NCBI RefSeq assembly: GCF_965218915.1
Contig: NZ_OZ244708.1
Span: forward strand, 1,302,001-1,366,000
Direction of reading: 5' to 3'
DNA from: Novosphingopyxis sp965218915
GTDB lineage: Bacteria; Pseudomonadota; Alphaproteobacteria; Sphingomonadales; Sphingomonadaceae
Length of the DNA stretch: 64,000 bases
Shown here: positions 37,822 to 46,824 of the stretch, one piece after another
How the letters are laid out: every line of letters starts with the position of its first letter
Numbering within the stretch: the stretch's first letter is position 1
Notes under the pieces: generated by a model
What the model was told of the DNA's origin: nothing
The model's database searches: none
What the model saw: only the letters and a program-made list of their open reading frames with translations
Made by a program: the position numbers and the translations under genes

Positions 37822-38538
37822 TCAGCGCACGAAGCTCGCGCCGTTCGCGTCGATCACCGCGCCGGTCATCGATGGCGGAGCGTCGAGCGCGCAGAATTTC
37901 ACGATGTCCGCGATTTCGGACGTCTCGGCGACGCGGCCGAGCGGGATGTCCTCTAGCAATCGCTCGCCGCCACGGCTCGCCAGATAGTCTTCCGCCATGC
38001 CGGTCATGGTGAAGCCGGGGCAGACGGCGAAAGCGAGAATGCCATCGGCGCCGTAACCGCGCGCGATCGATTTGGTCATCGCGACCATGCCCGCCTTGGA
38101 CGCGGCATAATGCCAATGCGCCGGGCTGTCGCCGCGATAAGCCGCGCGGCTGGCGACGTTGACGATCCGGCCGCCGCTGCCGGTCTCCTGCCAGTGGCGC
38201 ACGGCATAGCGGCTGAGTTCCGCCGACGCGGTCAGGTTGATGCGCATGGTCCGTTCCCACCCATCCAGCCATTGGATATCGGAGGCGTCGAGCGGATTGG
38301 CTTCGAAGATGCCGGCATTGTTGACCAGCACGTCGATGCGCCCGTGCAGCCGTTCCAGCGCATCGTTCCAGAGGTCGGCGGCGGCACCGGGCGTCGAAAG
38401 GTCAGCGCCGATCAGGTCTCCGCGTGACGTGCTGGCATGGCCGATGTTGCGGGCTCCGGCCATGCCGAGCGCTTCGTGAACGGCCTTGCCGATGCCGCGG
38501 CTGGCGCCGGTGAGCAGGATGTGGGCGGTCTGGGTCAT
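37822..38538 (-). CDS. Short-chain dehydrogenase/reductase
   Basis: This 238-residue classical SDR has the cofactor loop LLTGASRGIGKA, NNAGIFE, the catalytic serine in NVASRAAYRG and the YAASK active site, with CPGFTMTGM downstream. It resembles FabG-like ketoacyl reductases, but the substrate is not determinable. It lies upstream of prmA on the same strand, with a repeat between them. Confidence 0.88.
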   Translation of the reverse strand: MTQTAHILLTGASRGIGKAVHEALGMAGARNIGHASTSRGDLIGADLSTPGAAADLWNDALERLHGRIDVLVNNAGIFEANPLDASDIQWLDGWERTMRINLTASAELSRYAVRHWQETGSGGRIVNVASRAAYRGDSPAHWHYAASKAGMVAMTKSIARGYGADGILAFAVCPGFTMTGMAEDYLASRGGERLLEDIPLGRVAETSEIADIVKFCALDAPPSMTGAVIDANGASFVR

Positions 38539-38629
38539 GGCCCGGACGTAGAGGATAGGGAGCCGATTCGAAAGAGCAGAAGGCTTCGGGAACGAGGCCG
38601 AGCGTCACTTCCTTCGGCGATGCGCGCGA

Positions 38630-39988
38630 TCAGCCGTTGGCGAATCGCTTCACGAAATCTTCGGCCGCACCGTCGAGTTGGGCCAGATGCCCGTCCATTT
38701 CTGCAAAGGCCTGGCTCACCCGGTCGATCTCGTCGGTGACGTTCTCGCTATCGCGGCGGATCGAGGAGATGGTGCTCGACATCGAATCCGCGGCCAAAGC
38801 GGTTTCGTCGACCGCGCTGGTGATCATGGTGACGGTCTGGGCCTGCGTTTCCATGGCCTGGCGGATGCGCTCCGCCGACGATTTGACTTCACCCACGGTT
38901 TCGCGAATCGAGCCGTTCATTTCCACCGTTCGCACGGTGGCGGCCTGGATCGCGCTGATCTTCTGGTCGATTTCATCGGTGGCCTTGGCGGTCTGGTTGG
39001 CCAAGCTCTTCACTTCCTGTGCGACGACGGCGAAGCCGCGGCCCGCTTCCCCGGCGCGGGCGGCCTCGATGGTGGCGTTGAGCGCAAGCAAATTGGTCTG
39101 TCCGGCGATGTCGCGGATCAACCCCAAAATCGATTCGATCGATTGGGTGTGTTCGGACAAAGCCTGGCTGACGCTGACCGCTTCCTCGGACTGCGCGGCG
39201 GCGCGCGAGGTGACATCGACCGACTGCTCGACCTCTTCGCGCGCTTCCTCGATAGCCCGAATCAGACCGGCGGCGGTCTGCGCCGCTTCACGCATCGCCA
39301 CGGCGGACTGTTCGGACGCGGCCGCGACCTCGGAACTCTTGCCGAGCATGCTGTGCGCGGAATGCTTGGCGTCGGCGGCGGTCGTGCTCACTGAATTGCG
39401 GCGCTCGCTGGCGTTGCGCACCGCGGTTTCGATCTGCTCGCGAAACGCGTCCAGCCCGTTTTGGCGAGCGATGCGATCCTGCCCGCGCACCACCTCGTGC
39501 ATAAAGGCTGAACTGACCTCCATTTCGAACCCACTGATGCGCAACTGGCAATCGACCAACCGCTGGAGACGATCGAAATCGCCATCGCAGCGTTGCGCGA
39601 CGACGCGCAGGGTTTCGCGATGAGCTTCGGTCAATGCCGCATAGAGCTGGCTCGGTTCGATGCCGGAGTTGATGGTGTTCAAGGCATTTTCGCGGGCGAT
39701 CTTCACCCACTCGTTATCGGACGGTCGATGATATTTCGCGATGATATAGCGTTCGGCCTTGTCGATCATCCGATCCTGCGTTTTCTTATCCAGTCTGGCG
39801 ACCGGGGTATTGTCGGCGGCGAAATCATTCCAGAAGACTTCCGCGATGCGGCGCTCCGAACCTCGAATTGCGTCGCTTAAATTCTTCAGCTCCTCCAACA
39901 GGGCGGCATCCTTGTTCAAATTGTTCAGGCGTCGCATGATCGCCTCTTCCGGATCGCTAAGTTGATCGAGAGATACGGCGAGGGTCAT
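38630..39988 (-). CDS. Soluble methyl-accepting chemotaxis protein with globin-like sensor domain
   Basis: This 452-residue receptor has no membrane segment. Residues about 30-170 are all-helical and resemble the protoglobin sensor of globin-coupled receptors (RGSERRIAEVFWNDFAADN, SGIEPSQLYAALTEAHRE). The signalling domain has the conserved hairpin tip NLLALNATIEAARAGEAGRG with FAVVAQEVKSLANQTAKAT. The position four before Gly109, where globin sensors carry the haem-binding histidine, is threonine here, so haem binding is doubtful. No che genes are nearby. Confidence 0.88.
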   Translation of the reverse strand: MTLAVSLDQLSDPEEAIMRRLNNLNKDAALLEELKNLSDAIRGSERRIAEVFWNDFAADNTPVARLDKKTQDRMIDKAERYIIAKYHRPSDNEWVKIARENALNTINSGIEPSQLYAALTEAHRETLRVVAQRCDGDFDRLQRLVDCQLRISGFEMEVSSAFMHEVVRGQDRIARQNGLDAFREQIETAVRNASERRNSVSTTAADAKHSAHSMLGKSSEVAAASEQSAVAMREAAQTAAGLIRAIEEAREEVEQSVDVTSRAAAQSEEAVSVSQALSEHTQSIESILGLIRDIAGQTNLLALNATIEAARAGEAGRGFAVVAQEVKSLANQTAKATDEIDQKISAIQAATVRTVEMNGSIRETVGEVKSSAERIRQAMETQAQTVTMITSAVDETALAADSMSSTISSIRRDSENVTDEIDRVSQAFAEMDGHLAQLDGAAEDFVKRFANG

Positions 39989-40061
39989 TGGGTCATGTCC
40001 TGCTGATGGGCACAGAGGATGCGTACAACAGCCTCGGGCTCGGTTCTCTATGGCAAGGTGG

Positions 40062-40076
40062 TTAATCTTCGGTTAG
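40062..40076. promoter_or_regulatory. Possible CtrA-like box upstream of the chemoreceptor
   Basis: TTAATCTTCGGTTAG matches the CtrA consensus TTAA-N7-TTAA at seven of eight fixed positions. It lies 74 bp upstream of the chemoreceptor start and about 100 bp before sdhC. CtrA control of chemotaxis genes is known in related bacteria, but a single near-match is weak evidence. Confidence 0.35.
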
Positions 40077-40179
40077 CAGGCTTGGTCCACGCATCGCCGA
40101 TCGCGCGCGCCATGTTGCATCGCCCCGTGGTTCGGCTAGAAGGCGGGCCAATCCAAAGCTTTCTCTCGAAGGAGCCATC

Positions 40180-40614
40180 ATGGCCGGAGCCGATCGTCCG
40201 CTCTCTCCGCATCTGCAGATCTGGAAATGGGGACCGCATATGGCCGCCTCGATCGCGCACCGGGCGACGGGCACCATATTGGCGCTGGTCGGCATTCCGG
40301 TGTTGGTCTGGTGGCTGCTCGCCGCCGCGTCCGGCGCCGATGCCTATGCCAGCTTCAGCAAATGGGTGATCGACGCGGGCGACGCGGGCGGTTTCGCCGC
40401 CATCACCACGGTGTTGTTCAAGCTCGCCGCGATCGTCGTCGCCTGGTCCTTCTTCCAGCATATGCTGTCGGGCTTGCGCCATCTGGTCATGGACATGGGC
40501 GCAGGGTACGAATTGAAGACCAACCGCACCGTCGCGGTCCTGACTTTCGTCGGATCGATCCTGCTGACATTGTTGCTGGTCGTTTACGTCGCTATGCGCG
40601 GATTGGGGAACTGA
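40180..40614 (+). CDS. sdhC: Succinate dehydrogenase cytochrome b556 subunit
   Basis: It anchors complex II in the inner membrane and co-binds haem b and quinone. The 144-residue protein has three hydrophobic segments and the family motifs RPLSPHLQIWKW, SIAHRATGTIL and the haem-ligand FFQHMLSGLRHLVMD. AGGAG lies upstream of the ATG. It is the first gene of sdhC-sdhD-sdhA. Confidence 0.96.
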   Translation: MAGADRPLSPHLQIWKWGPHMAASIAHRATGTILALVGIPVLVWWLLAAASGADAYASFSKWVIDAGDAGGFAAITTVLFKLAAIVVAWSFFQHMLSGLRHLVMDMGAGYELKTNRTVAVLTFVGSILLTLLLVVYVAMRGLGN

Positions 40615-40617
40615 ACC

Positions 40618-41007
40618 ATGGGTAATGGAACCGAGATCGGCCGCGTCCGCGGCCTGGGCTCCGCCAAGGAAGGCGCCCATCACTGGATCGGCCAGCGGCT
40701 GACCGCGATCGCCAATCTGCTGCTGCTGCTGTGGTTCGTCGGATCGTTGCTGCTGTTGCCTTCGCTGGATTACCAGATAGTCAGCATGTGGCTGTCCTCG
40801 TCGCTCGCCGCGGTGCCGATGATCCTGCTGCTGGTCAGCACCTGCTGGCACCTGCGTCTGGGGCTGCAGGTGTTCATCGAGGATTATGTGCATGAGGCGC
40901 GTGGCAAACTGCCGCTCCTCATCCTACTTAATTTCTATGCGATCGCCGCCGCCGCGCTCGGCACCTTTGCAGTTCTCAAACTCGCCTTCACCGGAGCTGC
41001 CGCATAA
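40618..41007 (+). CDS. sdhD: Succinate dehydrogenase membrane anchor subunit
   Basis: This is the second membrane anchor of complex II. The 129 residues hold three membrane segments, the start RVRGLGSAKEGAHHWIGQRL and the haem-side WHLRLGLQVFIEDYVHE. It follows sdhC by three bases, and its stop overlaps the first base of sdhA. Confidence 0.95.
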   Translation: MGNGTEIGRVRGLGSAKEGAHHWIGQRLTAIANLLLLLWFVGSLLLLPSLDYQIVSMWLSSSLAAVPMILLLVSTCWHLRLGLQVFIEDYVHEARGKLPLLILLNFYAIAAAALGTFAVLKLAFTGAAA

Positions 41008-42875
41008 TGGCCTCAGATACCGCCGCCAGCGATACCAACGCATCGACCCAGCCTGCCTATCAGATCATCGATCACAGCTATGACGCGGTCGTCGTCGGCG
41101 CGGGCGGTTCGGGCCTGCGCGCGACCATGGGCAGCGCCGAGGCGGGCCTTCGCACCGCGTGTATCACCAAGGTGTTTCCCACACGCTCGCACACCGTTGC
41201 CGCGCAGGGTGGCATCGCCGCGTCGCTCGGCAATATGGGGCCGGACCACTGGACCTGGCACATGTATGACACGGTGAAAGGATCGGACTGGCTGGGCGAT
41301 CAGGACGCGATCGAATATCTGTGCCGCGAAGCGCCTGCCGCCGTCTATGAGCTGGAACATGCCGGCGTGCCGTTCAGCCGCACCGATGAGGGCAAGATCT
41401 ATCAGCGCCCGTTCGGCGGCCATATGCAGAATATGGGCAAGGGCCCGCCGGTGCAACGCACCTGCGCCGCGGCCGACCGCACCGGCCACGCCATGCTTCA
41501 CGCGCTCTATCAGCAGAGCCTGAAATATGACGCGGATTTCTTCATCGAATATTTCGCGATCGACCTGATCATGGAAGATGGCGCCGATGGACCCGAATGC
41601 CGCGGCGTGATCGCGCTGTGCCTCGAGGACGGCTCGATCCACCGCTTCCGCAGCCATGCCGTAGTGCTGGCGACGGGCGGCTGCGGCCGCGTGTTCCAGA
41701 GCGCCACCAGCGCCCACACCTGCACCGGCGACGGCGGCGGCATGGTGATGCGCGCCGGCTTGCCGCTGCAGGACATGGAGTTCGTGCAGTTCCACCCGAC
41801 CGGCATTTACGGCGCCGGCGTGCTGATCACCGAGGGCGCGCGCGGCGAGGGCGGTTACCTCACCAATTCCGAGGGCGAGCGCTTCATGGAGCGCTATGCG
41901 CCCAGCGCGAAGGATCTGGCCAGCCGCGACGTCGTCAGCCGCGCGATGGCCGCCGAAATCCGCGAAGGGCGCGGCGTCGGCAAGGAAGCCGATCATATGT
42001 ATCTGCATCTCGACCATATCGATCCCGCGATCTTGGCCGAGCGCTTGCCCGGCATCACCGAGACCGGCAAGATTTTCGCTGGTGTCGACCTGTCCCGCAA
42101 GCCGCTCCCCGTGGTGCCCACAGTCCATTACAACATGGGCGGTATCCCGACCAATTATCATGGCGAGGTGCTGAACCCGACCACCGGCGATCCCGACGCG
42201 ACGGTCAAGGGCCTCTATGCGGCGGGCGAAGCGGGCTGCGTTTCGGTCCACGGCGCCAACCGTCTGGGCTCGAACAGCCTGATCGATCTCGTCGTGTTCG
42301 GCCGCGCGATCGGCAAGCGGCTTGCCGCGACGATCGAGCTCGGCTCCGCGCACAGGCCGCTGGCCAAGGGATCGGAAGAATTCTCGCTCGAGCGGCTCGA
42401 CCATTTCCGCAACGCCAAGGGGGGCTCGCCCACGGCCGATGTGCGGATGGACATGCAGAAGACGATGCAGAAGCATTGCGCCGTGTTCCGCGACACCGCG
42501 ACGCTGGCCGAAGGGCTGGACAAGATGAAGACGGTCAATGCGCGCTTGCAGGACATCCAGGTATCGGACCGCTCACTGATCTGGAACACCGATCTGGTCG
42601 AAACGATGGAGCTCGACAATCTGATGGCGCAGGCGATGGTGACGATCACCAGCGCCGGCAACCGCCACGAAAGCCGCGGCGCGCACAGCCATGAGGATTT
42701 TCCTGATCGCAACGACGCCGAATGGATGAAGCACACTGTCAGCTGGTATGACGGCTGGGGCGGCAAGACCGGCGCGGGGGCGAACGACGGCGTGAAGCTT
42801 AGCTACCGTCCGGTGCATGAGTTCACGCTGACCGACGAGGTCGATTATATCGAGCCGAAGAAACGGGTGTATTGA
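41007..42875 (+). CDS. sdhA: Succinate dehydrogenase flavoprotein subunit
   Basis: It oxidises succinate to fumarate with covalently bound FAD. The 622-residue protein has the dinucleotide motif AVVVGAGGSGLRATMG, the FAD-linking histidine in TRSHTVAAQGGIAAS, the substrate loop FHPTGIYGAGVLITEGARGE and the catalytic SRDVVSRAMAAEI. The gene ends at 42875, and the iron-sulphur subunit gene sdhB, usually next, is absent; a convergent TonB receptor follows instead. Confidence 0.97.
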   Translation: MASDTAASDTNASTQPAYQIIDHSYDAVVVGAGGSGLRATMGSAEAGLRTACITKVFPTRSHTVAAQGGIAASLGNMGPDHWTWHMYDTVKGSDWLGDQDAIEYLCREAPAAVYELEHAGVPFSRTDEGKIYQRPFGGHMQNMGKGPPVQRTCAAADRTGHAMLHALYQQSLKYDADFFIEYFAIDLIMEDGADGPECRGVIALCLEDGSIHRFRSHAVVLATGGCGRVFQSATSAHTCTGDGGGMVMRAGLPLQDMEFVQFHPTGIYGAGVLITEGARGEGGYLTNSEGERFMERYAPSAKDLASRDVVSRAMAAEIREGRGVGKEADHMYLHLDHIDPAILAERLPGITETGKIFAGVDLSRKPLPVVPTVHYNMGGIPTNYHGEVLNPTTGDPDATVKGLYAAGEAGCVSVHGANRLGSNSLIDLVVFGRAIGKRLAATIELGSAHRPLAKGSEEFSLERLDHFRNAKGGSPTADVRMDMQKTMQKHCAVFRDTATLAEGLDKMKTVNARLQDIQVSDRSLIWNTDLVETMELDNLMAQAMVTITSAGNRHESRGAHSHEDFPDRNDAEWMKHTVSWYDGWGGKTGAGANDGVKLSYRPVHEFTLTDEVDYIEPKKRVY

Positions 42876-42902
42876 GCGCAGCCGAGACTGCGGCAAGCCA
42901 GG

Positions 42903-44966
42903 CTAGAACGTCCCGCTGATATCCAGCGTCAAGACTTTGCCCGCGGTGCGCTCGCGCGCTTCGTCGAAAGCGATCGGCCCGTCGCGGCGATTGACGAACA
43001 GAATGCGCCTGAAATTCTCGCCGGTGTCGAGCAGGTTGCCCGCCGTCAGGCGGACCTTCAGGCCAAGCACGTCCTTGTTCTCGACATAGAGATAGGCATC
43101 GCCGTTCGCAAAGGTGAACTGCGATATCTGGTTCAGCCGGAAGCCCGGTTCCTCGGCGAATTTGAAATAGCCCGCGCCATAAGCCCAATCGCTCTCGGGA
43201 ATGTCCTGGCGCAGATTAAGGTCGATGTCATATTTCAGATTGTTGCTCACCGGAATGCGCGCGCCGGTAAGCGGATCGTCGAGCCGGGCATGGCGGTAGC
43301 GGCCGGAAAATTCGAGCTGCGCGCCGGTCCAGCCGAGCGGTTCGAATTTCAGCGTCCCCGTGGCTTTCAAACCGTAGACGATGGCCAGATCCACATTACC
43401 GGGCGCTTCGCCGAAGGCGCCGATCGGCACCTGCGCGACCAGATCAGATATCCGGCGATAGTCGGCCGTCAACGTCGCCGATCCCCACGGGCCGAGCGTC
43501 TTGGTCGCCTCAAGCTCGAAATCCCAGCTCTGCTGCGGCACCAGATCGGGGTTGCCGGCGTCCTGATTGCCGGAGCCTAGATCGGTCTGCGCCGCGAAAT
43601 CGAAGAAGTTCAACTGGCCTACCGAACGCTCCGCCCTGAACCGCACATCGAGCGTTGGCAGCGGTTTCCAGGCGAGCGAGACGAAGCCCTTGGAGCGCAC
43701 GAATTGCCGGACGAGGCCGCGCGCGCCGCTCTGCGACAGCCGTGAATATTCCGCGCCGAGCGAGGTCTGTATGGTGAGCTTGGAGGTGAGCGGGCGGCCC
43801 CAGCTGAGATCGGCCTCGCCGCGCTGCTCGCGGATCGTCGCCGCCGCGCCCGGCAGATCGATCGGGGCGAAGCTTCCGTCGGGCTGCAACTCGGACAATA
43901 GCGTGTCGGTATCGAGATCGTTGAGCGCGCCCTCCAGCGAGACCTGCCAGTCATTGCTTCCGCCCTTCCAGCGATATTCCGCGCGGGCGATGGTCTCGCC
44001 CTCGTCGATGAACAGGTCCTGCAGCGTGCCGGCGGCGGGCCGGCCGTCGACATAATCGGTGCGCAGGTCGTTGCGGAACGGGCTGTGCTCGAACCGGTTG
44101 AGGCCGATCAGCTTGAGCCGCCCCCGGCCGAGCGCGAATTCGTAATCGCCGCTGATTTCGTAATTATACTCTTGCTCGGTCGTAAAGAACCGGCGGGTGC
44201 GTTGCGGCGTGAAGCTGAGCTCCCGTTCGGTTCTGCGCGGACGTTCGAACGCCAGGTTGAGATTGGCGATATTGCCTGCATCGTCACGATGCTTGAGCGC
44301 CGCGCTGAGCTTGGGCTGTTCGCCTTCGATTCGCAGGAACTCCTCGCGCCGGTCGATCAGCGCGCCGTCGCCGTCCGACACCAGCTCCGGCCCGTCATTG
44401 CCCTGCCGGTAGGAGCCATTGGCGTAGCCCAGCGTGTATTCGACCTTACCAAGCTTGCCCGAATAGCTGATCTCGCCATTGTATAGCACCGGATCGGTGC
44501 CGCGCGTGCGCACCTGCGGGCTATAGCGGAACTGGCCCGCGCCGCCGCCGGCTTCATAGATCACGTTTGCAACCTGCCCCGACAGACCCGGAATATCGAG
44601 CGAGGCGGCGTCGAGCAGCTCGATCCGAGTGACGCTGGCCGCGCCGATGCGGCCGAGCGCGGTGAAGATGTCGGTTGATTTGGCCGAGAAGCGCTCGCCG
44701 TTCAGCAGCACGTTCGCGCCGCCCTGGCCCAGGCCCCGGCGGTTCTCGCCTTGATCGATCTGGAAGCCGGGGACGCGGCGGACCATGTCGAGCGCGGTCT
44801 GCGGCGCATATTGGGTGAAATAGGTGGGCGGAAACACGCGCGCACCGGCCGCGCCCGGTTCCGGCTCGCTTGCCGGCACCGGATCGGCCTCCTGCGCGCC
44901 AGCCGCCGCGAACGGTACCAGGCTGGTGCCGGCAAGCAGCAAGCCAATGAGCAGAGCCTTGGGCAA
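42903..44966 (-). CDS. TonB-dependent outer membrane receptor
   Basis: This 687-residue protein has a signal peptide (LLIGLLLAGTSLVPFAAAGA then QE), a plug domain (TALDMVRRVPGFQIDQGENR, GGANVLLNGERFSAKSTDI, IELLDAASLDIPGLSGQVAN) and a carboxy-terminal beta-barrel ending in phenylalanine (TLDISGTF), as required for BAM insertion. It lacks an amino-terminal secretin-like signalling domain, so no FecR-type regulation is implied. The ligand is unknown; there is no transporter or enzyme cluster around it. Confidence 0.9.
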   Translation of the reverse strand: MPKALLIGLLLAGTSLVPFAAAGAQEADPVPASEPEPGAAGARVFPPTYFTQYAPQTALDMVRRVPGFQIDQGENRRGLGQGGANVLLNGERFSAKSTDIFTALGRIGAASVTRIELLDAASLDIPGLSGQVANVIYEAGGGAGQFRYSPQVRTRGTDPVLYNGEISYSGKLGKVEYTLGYANGSYRQGNDGPELVSDGDGALIDRREEFLRIEGEQPKLSAALKHRDDAGNIANLNLAFERPRRTERELSFTPQRTRRFFTTEQEYNYEISGDYEFALGRGRLKLIGLNRFEHSPFRNDLRTDYVDGRPAAGTLQDLFIDEGETIARAEYRWKGGSNDWQVSLEGALNDLDTDTLLSELQPDGSFAPIDLPGAAATIREQRGEADLSWGRPLTSKLTIQTSLGAEYSRLSQSGARGLVRQFVRSKGFVSLAWKPLPTLDVRFRAERSVGQLNFFDFAAQTDLGSGNQDAGNPDLVPQQSWDFELEATKTLGPWGSATLTADYRRISDLVAQVPIGAFGEAPGNVDLAIVYGLKATGTLKFEPLGWTGAQLEFSGRYRHARLDDPLTGARIPVSNNLKYDIDLNLRQDIPESDWAYGAGYFKFAEEPGFRLNQISQFTFANGDAYLYVENKDVLGLKVRLTAGNLLDTGENFRRILFVNRRDGPIAFDEARERTAGKVLTLDISGTF

Positions 44967-45097
44967 ATGGGTCTCCCTGTCGGCCAGACGTTTCCGCTCC
45001 GTGCCTTGATCGGATCGATATCGAAGCTGTATTATAAGGATAAAACGCCTAGGGCAGCAGGCTGATCGATGAAAGGCGTTTGCGGGTGGATCAACCG

Positions 45098-46111
45098 CTA
45101 TGGCGCGATGCGTGGGGTATCGCTAAAGGCTTCGGCGGCGATTGTCAGGCTTTTCTTGCGCGCCTCGTGATCGAAGATCGCGCTGGTCAGGATCAGCTCG
45201 TCGGCCCTTGTGCGATCGACGAAGGCGGCCACCTTGCCCTGCACCTGGTCGGCGGTGCCGGTTGCGGTGGCGGCGAGCACGCCGTCCAGCATCTGGCCAT
45301 ATTGCGGCGGCAGGCTTTCGCGATAGCCGCGCACCGGCGGCTTTAGCTTGCCGGGATGGCCGCTGCGCAGCGCGACGAAGCTCTGCTGCATCGAGCTGGC
45401 GAGATACTCGGCCTCCTCCTCGCTGTCGGCGGCGAAGACGTTGAAACCGCAGATCGCATAGGGCTCGTCCAGCACCTCGGACGGCTCGAACCGCTCACGG
45501 TAGATCGCCAGCGCCTCGTCCAGCGCGGCCGGGGCGAAATGGCTGGCAAAGGCATAAGGCAGTCCCAGCGCGGCGGCGAGCTGCGCGCCGAACAGGCTGG
45601 AGCCGAGAATGTAGATTCGCACATCCGCGCCCGCACCGGGCGTCGCGCGAATGCCGGTCCTGCCCCCGGAGCTATCAGCGCCCGCAAAATAGCTCTGTAG
45701 TTCCACCACATCGCGCGGAAAGGCATTGGGATCGCTGTCCAGCGTGCGGCGTAGGGCCGCGGCGACGCGCTGGTCCGATCCCGGCGCGCGGCCGAGCCCG
45801 AGATCGATCCGCCCCGGGAACAGCGCGTCGAGCGTGCCGAACTGCTCGGCGATCACCAGCGGTGCGTGATTGGGCAGCATGATGCCGCCCGCGCCCACGC
45901 GGATCGTCGCGGTCGCGGCGGCGACATGGCCGATCACGACCGACGTGGCCGCACTGGCGATACCCTCCATGCCATGATGCTCGGCGGTCCAGTAGCGGGT
46001 GAAGCCGAGGTGTTCGGCGTGACGCGCCATGTCGGCGGCGTTGGCCAGAGATTGGGATACGGACCCGCCTTCGGTGACGGGGACGAGATCGAGCAAAGAA
46101 AGCTTGGTCAT
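45098..46111 (-). CDS. LLM class flavin-dependent oxidoreductase
   Basis: This 337-residue protein is of the bacterial luciferase-like group that FMN/F420 oxidoreductase annotations call MsnO8/YhbW-like: LSLLDLVPVTEGGSVSQSLA, YWTAEHHGMEGIASAATSVV, VGAGGIMLPNHAPLVIAEQF, GRIDLGLGRAPGSD. I chose the ATG at 46111 because homologues start MxKLSLLDL; the upstream open stretch is unlike the family. Substrate unknown. Confidence 0.88.
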   Translation of the reverse strand: MTKLSLLDLVPVTEGGSVSQSLANAADMARHAEHLGFTRYWTAEHHGMEGIASAATSVVIGHVAAATATIRVGAGGIMLPNHAPLVIAEQFGTLDALFPGRIDLGLGRAPGSDQRVAAALRRTLDSDPNAFPRDVVELQSYFAGADSSGGRTGIRATPGAGADVRIYILGSSLFGAQLAAALGLPYAFASHFAPAALDEALAIYRERFEPSEVLDEPYAICGFNVFAADSEEEAEYLASSMQQSFVALRSGHPGKLKPPVRGYRESLPPQYGQMLDGVLAATATGTADQVQGKVAAFVDRTRADELILTSAIFDHEARKKSLTIAAEAFSDTPRIAP

Positions 46112-46824
46112 GCGGAGCCATGTGTGGCGCGGGCATAATGATTGCAATATCGGGACAGGGGCAAGGACGGGGGGCAAGCGCGGAGGCAGGGCGAGCGGCT
46201 TAACTTGTCAAACTTGTCGGAAAAGGGCGCTTTAAAGAAAAACGATTCTCAATAAGCCGGTTTTTCTAGGCCCGGATCGCCCGTTCGTGCAGTGGACGCC
46301 ACGGCGGGGCAGTGTCGGATGCGAGATCGACGATGGGAAAGAGCCGCAGGTGCAATAGCACAAAGGGGGCGTGTAGGACAGGTGCTAAGTTTGAAGTCAT
46401 GACTTTGGCCGAGGCCTGAGATGCCAGCCTTCGCTGGCATGACGAACAAAGAAAGGCGAAGCTATGCCGTTTCTGAATTTCCATCCGACAGGGTTTGCAA
46501 AGTACATAATCGCCAAAAATAAACCCCGCCGGGGACGGTTTTCGGCCAAGTCCGGCGGGGAGCTATTACAGCCAAGTGAGCGGCCACCAGTTACCAGCAT
46601 GTCAGCGGCAATAATGTTTCGGTGGTCTCGCAATTTGGATTTGCGGCGCTGATCCATTTAAATATGCGTGTCTAAATGAGCTTCTACCTGTTTTTGAAGC
46701 AAGGTTCCACGCGGCCGGGCCGAGGTCGAGTGGAAAGATTTCGCTCCGTCCGATATCACGCCACTGTTTCCCCGCTATCGTTTAACGACCGGAACAACCC
46801 CGCGGGCTCGCCGTTCCCTCCGCG
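46112..46824. other. Gene-free region of about 710 bp
   Basis: This is the longest non-coding gap. It contains a tandem AACTTGTC pair (46203-46210, 46212-46219), a short hairpin ATGCCAGC-CTTC-GCTGGCAT (46421-46440) and a strong minus-strand terminator-like hairpin (46524-46560). Short open frames exist on both strands (46464-46652 plus; 46397-46657 minus), but neither shows a ribosome-binding site or a recognisable domain. Base composition is lower in GC than the neighbouring genes. Confidence 0.6.
46524..46560 (-). terminator. Minus-strand intrinsic terminator in the 46 kb gap
   Basis: Arms CCCCGCCGG (46524-46532) and CCGGCGGGG (46552-46560) form a perfect 9-bp stem. Read on the minus strand the stem is followed by TTTATTTTTGG, a good U-tract. 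No minus-strand gene precedes it between 46561 and 46824, so it may end a small RNA. Confidence 0.6.

Noticed and set aside
46464..46652. A 62-codon plus-strand frame in the large gap
   Set aside because: It lacks a ribosome-binding site, spans a terminator-like hairpin and shows no protein-like pattern.
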